Source of the DNA: JBBIRW01 sp037441565
Lineage (GTDB): Bacteria > Desulfobacterota > JBBIRW01
DNA length: 64,000 nt
Direction of reading: 5' to 3'
NCBI GenBank assembly: GCA_037441565.1
Contig: JBBIRW010000002.1
Span: 186,001-250,000 of the forward strand
Shown: piece by piece, positions 51,401-60,121 of the stretch
How the letters are laid out: every line of letters begins with the position of its first letter
Position numbering within the stretch: the first letter of the stretch is position 1
Notes under the pieces: generated by a model
The model's database searches: none
What the model saw: the letters and a program-made list of their open reading frames with translations, nothing else
What the model was told of the DNA's origin: nothing
Translations under genes and position numbers: made by a program

Positions 51401-51577
51401 CTAATTAATCTATCCGATATATTAAACCAATTCATTTGCTTCCGTCCAGCGTGTGAATGAAATAAATGGCATTAACAGAACAGAAAACACTCTTCTATTA
51501 TTCATTGCAATAAGATGGTTCATCTTTCTAAAGGCTATCAAAAAGCTGAGGCTATTTTAAATTTTCAGCCAAGAGAT

Positions 51578-51663
51578 GGGCTTCTCCTTCACATACACAT
51601 CCAGCCATCCATCCTTTTCCTCTCCTATGCCCTAATTTGCCTCCATTGATTCACATCCTTTTC
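51578..51663 (-). pseudogene. yggU (DUF167) remnant behind yggT
   Basis: The minus strand keeps the yggU start region: the yggT stop, ATG at 51646, four codons then TAG. Further on, after a deletion of about 45 bases compared with the intact copy at 29899-30141, the sequence matching GWLDVYVKEKP is present, then it ends. It is a dead copy at the usual yggS-proC-yggT-yggU place. The rest of the gap 51401-51577 shows nothing clear. Confidence 0.75.
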
Positions 51664-51956
51664 AGCGCTGCGGAGAAATCATAGATGGAGCCCACGATGA
51701 AGGTTTTTATGAAGATAATCAAAAGTATTGCAATAATCGGTGAGATATCCACACCGATCCTGTATGTTGGCACGATTCTCCTCAGGGGCGATAAAACGGG
51801 TTCTGTTACCTGATGGAGAAACCTGACTATGGGGTTAAATGGATCAGGGTTCACCCATGAGATAAGCGCCCTTATGATAATCATGAACATGTATATGTTA
51901 AAAACGATATCAAGAACCTCAGCAATTGCCCTCAGAAAATTTGCAATAAAAAACAT
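51651..51956 (-). CDS. yggT: YggT family membrane protein
   Basis: A 101-residue protein with two hydrophobic segments and the family motif ALISWVNPDPFNPIVRFLHQVTEPVLSPLRR. Its role is not firmly known; related proteins are linked to osmotic tolerance and to cell division or thylakoid-type membrane organisation. It lies 10 bases after proC. Confidence 0.92.
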   Translation of the reverse strand: MFFIANFLRAIAEVLDIVFNIYMFMIIIRALISWVNPDPFNPIVRFLHQVTEPVLSPLRRIVPTYRIGVDISPIIAILLIIFIKTFIVGSIYDFSAALKRM

Positions 51957-51966
51957 ATAAAACCTC

Positions 51967-52773
51967 CTATTGTGAAAGTTCCCTGCTCCTTAACGTTGCA
52001 GCCTCAATAGCCTTCATCACCAGTGCCCTGAGTCCACCCTTTTCCAGCTCCATGAGTCCGTGGATTGTTGTTCCTCCTGGCGATGTAACCCTGTCCCTGA
52101 GGACTGCCGGGTGAAGCCCGCTTTCAAAATAGAGTGAGATCGCACCAAGGATCGTCTGTGCAGCAAGCAGGAGAGAGATATCCCTTGGAAGCCCCATCTT
52201 CACACCACCATCAGCAAGTGCCTCAAGAAATGCAAACACATACGCGGGCCCACTTCCACTGAGTGCTGTAACAGCATCCATGAGATCCTCCCTCTCAATT
52301 ATAACTACTTTACCAACGGATTGAAAAATCTTCTCGGCAAACTCCCTGTCCTCTATGCTGCAGTTTGATGAAATATATATTGCTGATGCCCCCTGCAGGC
52401 ATGCTGCGGGTGTATTTGGCATAACCCTTATTATGCGTGCAGATGAGCCGAGATACCTTTTTATCTTATCCACCCTTACCCCTGCTGCAATGGAGATGAA
52501 AAGTTTATCTGATATGTGTTTATCCCTGATTTCACTTAAAACATCACCCATATGTTGTGGCTTAACACACAGGATCACCGCATCTGCCTCATTTATTGCC
52601 TCGATGTTATTTGCGGCTGCATCTATTCCATAATTTTTAACAAGCACATCCCTCCTCTCATTCCTGATTTCCGAAAGTATGATCTCCTCCTTCTTTAATA
52701 TACCTGCCCTTAAAATCCCCCTTATGAGTGCCTCGCCCATATTGCCACCCCCTATTATGGCAAGCCTTCTCAT
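51967..52773 (-). CDS. proC: pyrroline-5-carboxylate reductase
   Basis: ATG 52773 gives 268 residues starting MRRLAIIGGGNMGEALI, the NADP-binding GxGxMG motif. Later motifs are VILCVKPQ, RVMPNTPA and the C-terminal VTALSGSGPAYVF and DRVTSPGGTT. It makes proline. AGGAGG precedes this start; a longer frame from 52812 overlaps yggS and is not family-like. Confidence 0.96.
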   Translation of the reverse strand: MRRLAIIGGGNMGEALIRGILRAGILKKEEIILSEIRNERRDVLVKNYGIDAAANNIEAINEADAVILCVKPQHMGDVLSEIRDKHISDKLFISIAAGVRVDKIKRYLGSSARIIRVMPNTPAACLQGASAIYISSNCSIEDREFAEKIFQSVGKVVIIEREDLMDAVTALSGSGPAYVFAFLEALADGGVKMGLPRDISLLLAAQTILGAISLYFESGLHPAVLRDRVTSPGGTTIHGLMELEKGGLRALVMKAIEAATLRSRELSQ

Positions 52774-52780
52774 CGAACCC

Positions 52781-53461
52781 TCACCTCCTTTCTCCGAATA
52801 TTGCTGTGCCAATCCTTACAATAGTTGCACCCTCCTCTATTGCAATCTCAAAATCGTTTGACATTCCCATTGAAAGCTCTCTGATGTCCACTCCCTTGAT
52901 ACCCTTCTTTTCGATCTCCTCCATAATCATCCTCATCCTCCTGAAGTAATGGCGTGTCTTTTCCGGATCCATTTCAAAAGGAGGTATAGCCATAAGACCC
53001 ATGACTTTAATGCCTGGGAGAGGAGCTATCGTCTCGATAAATCTGAAAACATCGGAAACTGATACACCATATTTACTTCCCTCACCACCAACATTGACCT
53101 CTATAAGGACTGGAAAAACCTTCCCCTGCTGAACAGCCCTTCTGCTGATCTCCTCAGCAAGTCTTTCGCTGTCAACAGTCTCAATCATATGAAACATCTC
53201 GAGTGCATGCTTAACCTTGTTTGTCTGCAGATGCCCTATGAGATGCCACTCAACATCTCCCATGAGTGCGGGGATTTTCCTCCTTGCCTCCTGCACATAA
53301 TTCTCACCAAATAGTCTGTGACCAAGGTCAATGAGCAACTGGATTTTTTCCACATCTACAGATTTACATGCCGCAAGAACCTTCACATCTCCCATCTTTC
53401 TGCCGCATCTTCTTACAGACCTTTCCACCCTTTCAATAACAGAGAAGTAATTTTCCCTCAC
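52781..53461 (-). CDS. yggS: YggS/PLPBP family pyridoxal-phosphate homeostasis protein
   Basis: A 226-residue single-domain PLP barrel: VLAACKSV has the PLP lysine, GENYVQEA, WHLIGHLQTNK, and the C-terminal SMGMSNDFEIAIEEGATIVRIGTAIFG. It binds PLP and controls its level without known catalysis. It is followed by proC after seven bases, the usual arrangement. Confidence 0.95.
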   Translation of the reverse strand: MRENYFSVIERVERSVRRCGRKMGDVKVLAACKSVDVEKIQLLIDLGHRLFGENYVQEARRKIPALMGDVEWHLIGHLQTNKVKHALEMFHMIETVDSERLAEEISRRAVQQGKVFPVLIEVNVGGEGSKYGVSVSDVFRFIETIAPLPGIKVMGLMAIPPFEMDPEKTRHYFRRMRMIMEEIEKKGIKGVDIRELSMGMSNDFEIAIEEGATIVRIGTAIFGERR

Positions 53462-53531
53462 CCCATATGATCCTCCGATGATTTAAGCTACTTCAGCAAA
53501 CCCTTCATTGTCAAGCACAATAAGCCCGACA

Positions 53532-53561
53532 TTGACCATGTTTATCAATCTGTGATATTAT
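53532..53561 (+). promoter_or_regulatory. sigma-70 promoter of the yjbQ gene, nearly leaderless
   Basis: TTGACC and TATTAT are 18 bases apart. The -10 box ends ten bases before ATG 53572, so the leader would be only a few bases, and no ribosome binding site is visible. Confidence 0.5.
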
Positions 53562-53571
53562 CCAGATTAAA

Positions 53572-53982
53572 ATGGACCATGGAATATTGAAGAGGATATC
53601 GATCAGGAGTTCAAAGAGGGTGGAGTTTATTGATCTTACCCGGAGGATTGAGGAAGAGATAAAGGATGCTGGTGTAAAAAGAGGGTTCTGCGTTGTTTAT
53701 GTTCCTCATACCACAGCAGGTATCACCATAAATGAAAACGCTGACCCTGATGTTGTAAGAGATATAATAGCAAGGCTCGATGCCATAGCACCTGAATCCT
53801 CAGATTATTATCATACAGAGGGGAATGCCCCCGCACACGTAAAGGCAAGTATCATTGGAAGCAGCATATATCTCATCGTAGAGGATGGAAGACCACTATT
53901 GGGAAGGTGGCAGGGTGTATTTTTCTGTGAATTCGATGGACCCAGGACCAGAGAGGCTTATATAAAGATTATGGGATCATAA
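53572..53982 (+). CDS. YjbQ family (UPF0047) protein
   Basis: A 136-residue protein of the YjbQ type: FCVVYVPHTTAGITINENADPDVVRD, GNAPAHVKASIIG and LGRWQGVFFCEFDGPR. Some members show weak thiamine-phosphate synthase activity; the real role is unclear. It opens a plus-strand group, six bases before the next gene. Confidence 0.9.
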   Translation: MDHGILKRISIRSSKRVEFIDLTRRIEEEIKDAGVKRGFCVVYVPHTTAGITINENADPDVVRDIIARLDAIAPESSDYYHTEGNAPAHVKASIIGSSIYLIVEDGRPLLGRWQGVFFCEFDGPRTREAYIKIMGS

Positions 53983-53987
53983 AAGAG

Positions 53988-54389
53988 ATGGATGGATCAA
54001 GTAGCTGGCATGAGGCATTTAATCATTTGATCAATTCAAAAAGAAGCCTCCTTTATGCCATAAGGACAATGCTCGATGCCCTTCTACCATCAAAAAGGGG
54101 GCGTGGCAAAAATAGATACAGCCTGAAGTCCAGCATCATATATGAAGCAAGAAGATACCTGGATCTATTAATCAGGGAGCTTGATACACTCTCCACTGAT
54201 GCACAAGCAGTTCAAAAGAGAATCCTCATCAAACAGATCAAAGACCTTCTGGAGGAGAAAAAATCATCCCTCACCCCAAGGCAGAAAAAGGAGCTCCTTG
54301 CCGGGATAAATTTTTGTCTGAAGGTTATTGATGAAGAGTTGGAAAGATATAAACCTGAGAAGGGGGCAAAGAAAATAGAAATCCTTTAG
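53988..54389 (+). CDS. hypothetical helical protein
   Basis: A 133-residue, strongly basic and helical protein that I do not recognise. Segments such as RRYLDLLIRELDTLSTDAQAV and LTPRQKKELLAGINFCLKVI suggest helix bundles. It begins six bases after yjbQ and is probably co-transcribed with it. No signal peptide or membrane segment. Confidence 0.6.
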   Translation: MDGSSSWHEAFNHLINSKRSLLYAIRTMLDALLPSKRGRGKNRYSLKSSIIYEARRYLDLLIRELDTLSTDAQAVQKRILIKQIKDLLEEKKSSLTPRQKKELLAGINFCLKVIDEELERYKPEKGAKKIEIL

Positions 54390-54405
54390 TATGTTATTTT
54401 TGTTG

Positions 54406-54434
54406 TTGAAATATATGTTCGAGTTGTATATTAT
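54406..54434 (+). promoter_or_regulatory. sigma-70 promoter for the coiled-coil/ATPase operon
   Basis: TTGAAA and TATTAT are exactly 17 bases apart. Transcription would begin about 54441, fifteen bases before ATG 54456. No ribosome binding site is seen for that start. Confidence 0.55.
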
Positions 54435-54455
54435 AAAAAGAAACATTATCACAAA

Positions 54456-54803
54456 ATGGTAATAGCTAAAAGAAAAACAGATGTTTTCAGTATGATATTA
54501 TCCGGGCTGTCCGGTATACGGAAAAGCCTTCATTCCCTCCAGCGATCAATAGAACCAACCCTGAAGGAACTTACAAAAAGGAATATAGAAAGATTGAATA
54601 GATTTGTAACACCAACAATAAAGGAATTGGAGAAGAGAAGAAAGAGGCTTCAGAGATTTATCCTATCGTTAAGGGCAGGAAGAGGAGAAACAATTCCCGT
54701 TTCATATAAAAGGGACATAGACAGAATCTCAAAGAAGCTCGATCGATTATCAAGACAAATAAAGGAATTAAGGGATTCAATAGATAAGGGGAAAAATCGA
54801 TAG
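54456..54803 (+). CDS. small basic coiled-coil protein
   Basis: A 115-residue, very basic protein predicted to be helical, with heptad-like leucines (SIEPTLKELTKRNIERLNRF, then PTIKELEKRRKRLQRF: a repeat of one motif) and a second helix at the C-terminus (RISKKLDRLSRQIKELRDSI). I do not recognise a family. It precedes another coiled-coil protein by 20 bases and has a good promoter. Confidence 0.6.
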   Translation: MVIAKRKTDVFSMILSGLSGIRKSLHSLQRSIEPTLKELTKRNIERLNRFVTPTIKELEKRRKRLQRFILSLRAGRGETIPVSYKRDIDRISKKLDRLSRQIKELRDSIDKGKNR

Positions 54804-54823
54804 AGAAAGGAGGTATGAAGTAG

Positions 54824-55333
54824 GTGAAAAAAAAGGTTGGATCCCAGCCAAAAGAATTAAAAGAATTGAAGAAGGTATGGGAGTCTCTTAAGAAATCTAT
54901 TGATCGTGCTGAAAAGGAGATGAAGAGGGTGGGAGAAAAGATTAAGGCGGGAAAGTTACCTACCTCAACGCAGTTGTTGAAGAATATCGTAAATACCGCT
55001 AAGTCCCAGCTCAAAAAGGTTAACAATCTTTCAGCAAAGGCAAAGAAGGCAGGATTGAGTGTGAAAGAGCCAGTTGAAAAACAGGTTGTCTCCATAACCA
55101 AAAAACTTGATGCAATTGCATCAAAGCTTCCAGAGCTCGCAAAGAAGGCTGCAACCAAGAAGCCTGTTCCTAAGAAGATGAAACCTGCAAAACCCGCTGT
55201 GGCAAAGCCGAAGGTCGAAAAGAAACCCCCTGCTGAAGAGTTAGCTGCAAAACCTGAAGTGAAACCATCTGAACCTGAAGCACCACCTCCACCTGAAGCA
55301 CCAGCTCCAATTGAAGAAAAGCCGGAGGATTGA
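54824..55333 (+). CDS. coiled-coil protein with Lys/Pro/Ala-rich tail
   Basis: A 169-residue protein starting at GTG 54824, with AAGGAGG nine bases before. Residues 1-105 are helical (ELKKVWESLKKSIDRAEKEM); 106-169 form a disordered tail rich in Lys, Pro, Ala and Glu (AKPAVAKPKVEKKPP). It resembles phasin- or histone-H1-like proteins in composition only. The gene's stop lies inside the first ATPase reading frame, so the two are likely linked. Confidence 0.65.
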   Translation: MKKKVGSQPKELKELKKVWESLKKSIDRAEKEMKRVGEKIKAGKLPTSTQLLKNIVNTAKSQLKKVNNLSAKAKKAGLSVKEPVEKQVVSITKKLDAIASKLPELAKKAATKKPVPKKMKPAKPAVAKPKVEKKPPAEELAAKPEVKPSEPEAPPPPEAPAPIEEKPED

Positions 55334-56189
55334 GGGGGCTCTTTCCTGTCCATTTTTTAATGCTAAAATTGTAGAGGTGGAATCTCCCCTCTATATCTTT
55401 ACCGGGAAAGGATGCGCAGGTAGAAGCACTTTTGCTGCATCCCTGTCCATCCTCCTTGCAAGACAGGGCAGGAGGGTTATAGCAGTTGAACTATTCCCCC
55501 TGCTTGGAAAAACATCTGTCTCAAGGATCGTCAGCACCCAGCCACCCAGCATAAGAAAAAGGATCACATCAATTGCGCTCCATGCGGAAAGGGTTGCAAA
55601 GGAATATGTGTTGCGAAAGGTAAAGGTTGAGATCCTTGCATCTATCCTTGCAAGAACAGAGTTATTCAGATACATCCTTTCAGCAGCACCGGGTTTAAAA
55701 GAGCTCCTATGCCTTGGTAAGATATGGCAGCTCTGCAAAGATGGAAAGAGGATGGGATACGAAGCAGTAATATGGGATGCACCTCCTTTTGAAAGGCTAA
55801 TGGAATTAATAAATATTCCCCTTCTTGCAGCGGAGTCAACAAAAGGATCACCTGTTTACAGGGAGGCATTAAAGATAGTTTCACTTCTTAAAGACAGATC
55901 AAGAATCAGACTATTTTATATTATGGGTAATGAGGATAGCATGTTGATAGAAAACACGATTACCGTTCCCTCAAACAACATGGGCTTAAATCTTACCCCG
56001 GGTATAATAATAATTAATAAATGGGAGAAGGGGAGTGAGGCGGAATGCTCAAATAGCCCCGATTCCACGATCACCTTTAATCATCGAAAGGTCCCCGTGT
56101 ACAGGGTTCCATATTTTTACAAAACCAGCAGGGATATCCCATTAATGATTATTGAAGAGTTGGAAAGATGTCTGAAAAGGATTACATAG
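55311..56189 (+). CDS. ArsA/GET3-like ATPase with an Arg-substituted P-loop
   Basis: A protein of up to 292 residues from TTG 55311; GTG 55377 would start the chain just before the P-loop, as in relatives, and cannot be excluded. The deviant Walker A reads GKGCAGRST: the signature lysine (K33) is present, but the P-loop lysine is Arg (R38). VIWDAPPFERLMELINIP matches the ArsA D-x-x-P-T-type motif. The second ATPase gene overlaps its end by 22 bases. ArsA-type proteins move metals, tail-anchored proteins or other cargo. Confidence 0.78.
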   Translation: MKKSRRIEGALSCPFFNAKIVEVESPLYIFTGKGCAGRSTFAASLSILLARQGRRVIAVELFPLLGKTSVSRIVSTQPPSIRKRITSIALHAERVAKEYVLRKVKVEILASILARTELFRYILSAAPGLKELLCLGKIWQLCKDGKRMGYEAVIWDAPPFERLMELINIPLLAAESTKGSPVYREALKIVSLLKDRSRIRLFYIMGNEDSMLIENTITVPSNNMGLNLTPGIIIINKWEKGSEAECSNSPDSTITFNHRKVPVYRVPYFYKTSRDIPLMIIEELERCLKRIT

Positions 56190-57190
56190 GGCGATTATTT
56201 CAAGGATGCAATATTGTGGTATGCTGTGGAACATCAGGCTCAGGAAAGAGCACGATTGCCCTCTCCCTGGGATTACTTGCAATCAATCATGGGAGAAAGC
56301 CCCTCATATTTACTACAGTGCCGTCCACAGGGCTTTTTCCGTTTAAAGAATTAAAACCCTTCATAAAGGAGATAGATGCTCCCTCTTCATTAAACAGATT
56401 CCTGAAAAACCTGTGTTCTGATGCTGAGATATATAAGGGACTTTTAAAAAACTCTCTTTACTGCTCCATCGCCACAGCATTCAGTGGCTCAAAAGAGTAT
56501 GCTATTCTGCTGGAACTCTTTTTTGAATGGGAAAGGGGCAAATATGATTTTTACATAGTGGATCTGCCCTTTTCCGAAAATCCATATATTATTCTTGAAT
56601 CTCAAGCAAAGATAAGCAGGGTGTTTGAAAGCAATGCATTAAAATGGCTCATCCCTGAGGGATCAAAAACTACCACGCCATATATGATAAGGAAGGGGGG
56701 TCACACCCTTATTACCAAAATCATAAGCCGTCTTTCTGGAAGAAACCTTCTGGATGAATTGAGGGATTTTTTTATCCACTTTAAGGGGATCTCTGATAAA
56801 TTTCTTGATGCATTCAAAAAAGCGGACATGATCATTAAATCGCCGAAGATAACATCCTATGTTGTTGTCATGAATCCATGCCAGGAAGCAGTCCATATAA
56901 CACGATGGATTCTAAGAAGACTCCACAGGGATGGGATTTTTCCATCTCTCCTCATCCTAAATAAGATAAGGGCCTCCAGTGAGCGGGATATAAAGGATAT
57001 GAGAGCAACTTCAAGGGATCAAAGGCTTCCAATTATAAGTGAAGAGGTCCATATTATCGAAGGCATGAGGCAACTTATTGATAAAAATACAAAGATCATG
57101 TGCATCCCTTACTTTCCATCACCATTGAAGGATATAGAAGCCTTAATGCGGATAGTGCATTGGATAGATCCCTTCCTTAAAGACAACTGA
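56168..57190 (+). CDS. ArsA/GET3-like ATPase with normal P-loop but no signature lysine
   Basis: A 340-residue protein with GTSGSGKST at residues 21-29: P-loop lysine K27 is present, but the usual signature lysine of the deviant Walker A is lacking (Thr/Ser there). FYIVDLPFSENPYIILES resembles the second family motif, and YVVVMNPCQEAVHITRWILRRL and PSLLILNKI match ArsA features. Its start overlaps the first ATPase gene by 22 bases, so they are made together. Cargo unknown. Confidence 0.78.
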   Translation: MSEKDYIGRLFQGCNIVVCCGTSGSGKSTIALSLGLLAINHGRKPLIFTTVPSTGLFPFKELKPFIKEIDAPSSLNRFLKNLCSDAEIYKGLLKNSLYCSIATAFSGSKEYAILLELFFEWERGKYDFYIVDLPFSENPYIILESQAKISRVFESNALKWLIPEGSKTTTPYMIRKGGHTLITKIISRLSGRNLLDELRDFFIHFKGISDKFLDAFKKADMIIKSPKITSYVVVMNPCQEAVHITRWILRRLHRDGIFPSLLILNKIRASSERDIKDMRATSRDQRLPIISEEVHIIEGMRQLIDKNTKIMCIPYFPSPLKDIEALMRIVHWIDPFLKDN

Positions 57191-57198
57191 ATGGCTAT

Positions 57199-58887
57199 TC
57201 AACCCTGCAGCGCCCTTCTCCACTGCCCGTGAAGCATATCTTTATCAAATCCTGTATCTATAAGTTCCCAGGGCATAAGTTCATCCTCCCCTATCTCCCT
57301 GTAAACATAAAAATCGGGGTTTATTGAAACCCTCCTTGAAGCCTTAAAAAAATCACTATCCTCATTCACTGCAGCTTCCAGAATCGATCCAACCCTCCTG
57401 TCCCCCTTACTCATCAGGCACTGCAAATACCCCCACTTTGGTAGATCATGATGCACTATAATGCTGGACTCATTCTTTACCTCATTTTCTATCATCCTGA
57501 TCTTTCTTTTAAACTCCCTCAATTCTATGAATGGCGAGAATTGAAAAGGTGTATGAGGTTTAGGAATGAATGGTGAAACATTGAGTATTAACCTTATTGC
57601 AGTTTTGCTACCCCTTGTAGCCTTTATTATTCTGTGTCTTATCTTTTTGGCAAGGATCCCTATATGTTTTACATCATCATCACTCTCCGCAGGAAGCCCT
57701 AGCATAAAGTAGAGCTTCAGATTATTTATACCATTGCTTGCAAGCAGTTCTGTAGCGTGGAACAGATCTTCATCAGACAATGACTTATTAATAATCCTTC
57801 GAAGTCGTTCTGTACCCGCTTCAGGGGCAAGACTAACTGTTAGTTGATTACTCTTTTTTATATATGAAACAATCTCATCGTCAAGAGTGTCCGCCCTTAA
57901 TGATGAAAAAGAAACCTTCCCTCCCATATCCGTTATGTATTTGCAGATCTTCAGAATATCCGGATGATCCATAACTGCTGTCCCGATAATTCCAACCTTT
58001 TTTCTCCTTTCCATCCCTCTACGGATAGATTCCGTCAGTACATCAAAATCGCGGAATCTCGGATTTCTATAAAGATACCCAGAAGCACAGAACCTGCACC
58101 ACATGGGACATCCTCTATTAATTTCAATCAGGAACATGTCTCCAAATTCTGTTTCCTCCGTAAATATCACTGTTGAGCAGTTGTATCTATTAAGATCATC
58201 AATCTTTCTCTTTCTGATCCTTGCTGGTGCATTATTCTTTATGATGAATTCCTTTATCCTGCCCGATGGATCATAAACAATACTATAAAAGGAAGGGGCA
58301 TAGATACCCGGAATTTTTATTGCCTCTCTTATAAATTCACTTTTTGTTATTCCAGCCAGTTTGCATGATTCATAAAGATCCAGTAGTTCACGCAGAACAT
58401 CCTCACCTTCTCCAATAATAAACAGATCTATAAATTCGGCAAGTGGTTCAGGATTGATAAAGCAGGCAACTCCTCCTGCAATTATGAGTGGATGAAACTC
58501 ACCCCTATACTCTCTTCTCAAAGGAATGCCTGACAGCTTCAATATCTCAAGGGCATTTATGAAATCCTTTTCGAAAGATATAGAAAATGCAATTATATCA
58601 AACTCGGCGAGTGGCTTTTGCGATTCGATCCCGATGATCGGAATCCCCTTTTCCTTTATTTCCTTTAACTCTGCTGATTCTGGATAAAATGCCCTGTCAC
58701 AGGAAAAGCCTTTGTGCTCGTTTATAATCCTGTAGATAACATGAAATCCGAGATTTGACATCCCAACATAATAGGTATTCGGGTAAATTAACACAACATG
58801 GCTTCGTCCGGCCCATGATTTTGCATAAAATCCCTCCTCCTTTGAAAGCCAGTACCTTGCCTTTTCGATATATCTCCAGATACTCAT
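57199..58887 (-). CDS. B12-binding-domain radical SAM protein (TIGR03960-like)
   Basis: A 562-residue protein. The N-terminal part (VVLIYPNTYYVGMSNLGFHVIY, then IIAFSISFEKDFINALEIL) is the B12-binding-like domain, the centre has the radical SAM motif CPMWCRFCASGY, and LKLYFMLGLPAESDDDV follows. The substrate of this group is not established. It converges with the ATPase genes (stops nine bases apart) and lies between them and the division cluster. Confidence 0.85.
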   Translation of the reverse strand: MSIWRYIEKARYWLSKEEGFYAKSWAGRSHVVLIYPNTYYVGMSNLGFHVIYRIINEHKGFSCDRAFYPESAELKEIKEKGIPIIGIESQKPLAEFDIIAFSISFEKDFINALEILKLSGIPLRREYRGEFHPLIIAGGVACFINPEPLAEFIDLFIIGEGEDVLRELLDLYESCKLAGITKSEFIREAIKIPGIYAPSFYSIVYDPSGRIKEFIIKNNAPARIRKRKIDDLNRYNCSTVIFTEETEFGDMFLIEINRGCPMWCRFCASGYLYRNPRFRDFDVLTESIRRGMERRKKVGIIGTAVMDHPDILKICKYITDMGGKVSFSSLRADTLDDEIVSYIKKSNQLTVSLAPEAGTERLRRIINKSLSDEDLFHATELLASNGINNLKLYFMLGLPAESDDDVKHIGILAKKIRHRIIKATRGSKTAIRLILNVSPFIPKPHTPFQFSPFIELREFKRKIRMIENEVKNESSIIVHHDLPKWGYLQCLMSKGDRRVGSILEAAVNEDSDFFKASRRVSINPDFYVYREIGEDELMPWELIDTGFDKDMLHGQWRRALQG

Positions 58888-58946
58888 ACGCCTCGATTCT
58901 ATTTATCGATTTTACCTGGCTTTAACAGAGGAAACCAGAGGGAGAG

Positions 58947-60119
58947 CTATTCTAAGCGCCTTCTTATGAATGTGGGTATATCGTATTCATCATCCTCAAA
59001 TCCGATAACCGGCTCTTTCTTCTTTTCCAGCTGCTCTTTTACCTTTTCCCTGCGTAGAAATGTGGGTATATCAGGATCATCCCTCCTTGAAAATACACTG
59101 GAGTATTCCCTGATGTTTATATGTGACTGCATCTCTTCTTTAATCTCATATCGAGTTGCTATTATTGTTACCTTTATCTCGTCTTTCATCCTTTCATCAA
59201 TAACTGCACCAAAAATTATATTGGCATCATCATGAACCTCTTCCTTTACAAGATTTGTTGCTTCGCTGACCTCGTGAAGTTTCATATCGCTTCCTCCTGT
59301 TATGTTTATCAAGAGGGATCTTGCTCCATTGAGTGAGATTTCCTCAAGCAGCGGATTATTTATTGCCCTCCGCGCTGCCTCAACAGCCCTATTCTCTCCG
59401 GATGCTACTCCTGTTCCCATGAGTGCATAACCAGCATCTGTCATTATAGTTTTTATATCGGCAAAATCCAGATTTATCAGACCATTTACAGTGATCAGAT
59501 CCGATATACCCTTTACAGCCTGATAAAGCACATCATCAGCCATCCTGAAAGCCTCAATAAATGTTACTTCCCTCCCTGCTATGGAAAGAAGCTTATCGTT
59601 GGAAATCACAATCATTGTGTCCACAACCTTCTTCAACTCTTTAAGCCCCTCGGATGCATAGTTAGCCCTGACCTTGCCTTCAAAACTGAAAGGCTTTGTA
59701 ACTATAGCAACAGTCAGAGCACCCATCTCCTTTGATATCTCTGCTATAACAGGGGATGCGCCAGTGCCTGTTCCACCTCCAAGACCTGCAGTTATAAATA
59801 CCATATCTGCCCCCTCAAGATACCCTCTTATCGCGTCTTTATCCTCAATTGCTGCATTCCTTCCGATATCGGGCCTCGCACCGGATCCGAGACCTTTCGT
59901 AAGCTTTGCACCGATCTGGAGCTTCTTCTTTGCTCGAGATTTCTGGAGATCCTGCACATCGGTATTGCACGCTATGAAATCAACATTCTGTAACCCATAA
60001 TTTATCATTGTATTTATCGCATTTCCCCCTCCACCACCCACTCCAATAACCTTAATATTAGCACCATATGAAATGACCTCTTCCATTTCAAATACCGTCA
60101 TCTTTTCCTCCTTATCCAT
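58947..60119 (-). CDS. ftsZ: cell division protein FtsZ
   Basis: A 390-residue FtsZ: GVGGGGGNAINTMI, the tubulin signature GGGTGTG at 114-120, NxDFAD (NLDFADIKTIM), normal length. The variable tail carries two copies of the terminal peptide, DIPTFLRR at about 350-357 and DIPTFIRR at about 380-387. FtsZ polymerises into the division ring and its tail binds FtsA. It follows ftsA by two bases. Confidence 0.97.
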   Translation of the reverse strand: MDKEEKMTVFEMEEVISYGANIKVIGVGGGGGNAINTMINYGLQNVDFIACNTDVQDLQKSRAKKKLQIGAKLTKGLGSGARPDIGRNAAIEDKDAIRGYLEGADMVFITAGLGGGTGTGASPVIAEISKEMGALTVAIVTKPFSFEGKVRANYASEGLKELKKVVDTMIVISNDKLLSIAGREVTFIEAFRMADDVLYQAVKGISDLITVNGLINLDFADIKTIMTDAGYALMGTGVASGENRAVEAARRAINNPLLEEISLNGARSLLINITGGSDMKLHEVSEATNLVKEEVHDDANIIFGAVIDERMKDEIKVTIIATRYEIKEEMQSHINIREYSSVFSRRDDPDIPTFLRREKVKEQLEKKKEPVIGFEDDEYDIPTFIRRRLE

Positions 60120-60121
60120 TT

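Noticed and set aside
54815..54823. Mini-frame ATG-AAG-TAG before the GTG start of the coiled-coil gene
   Set aside because: It is only one base from the ribosome binding site, so it is unlikely to be translated; AAGGAGG suits GTG 54824 better.
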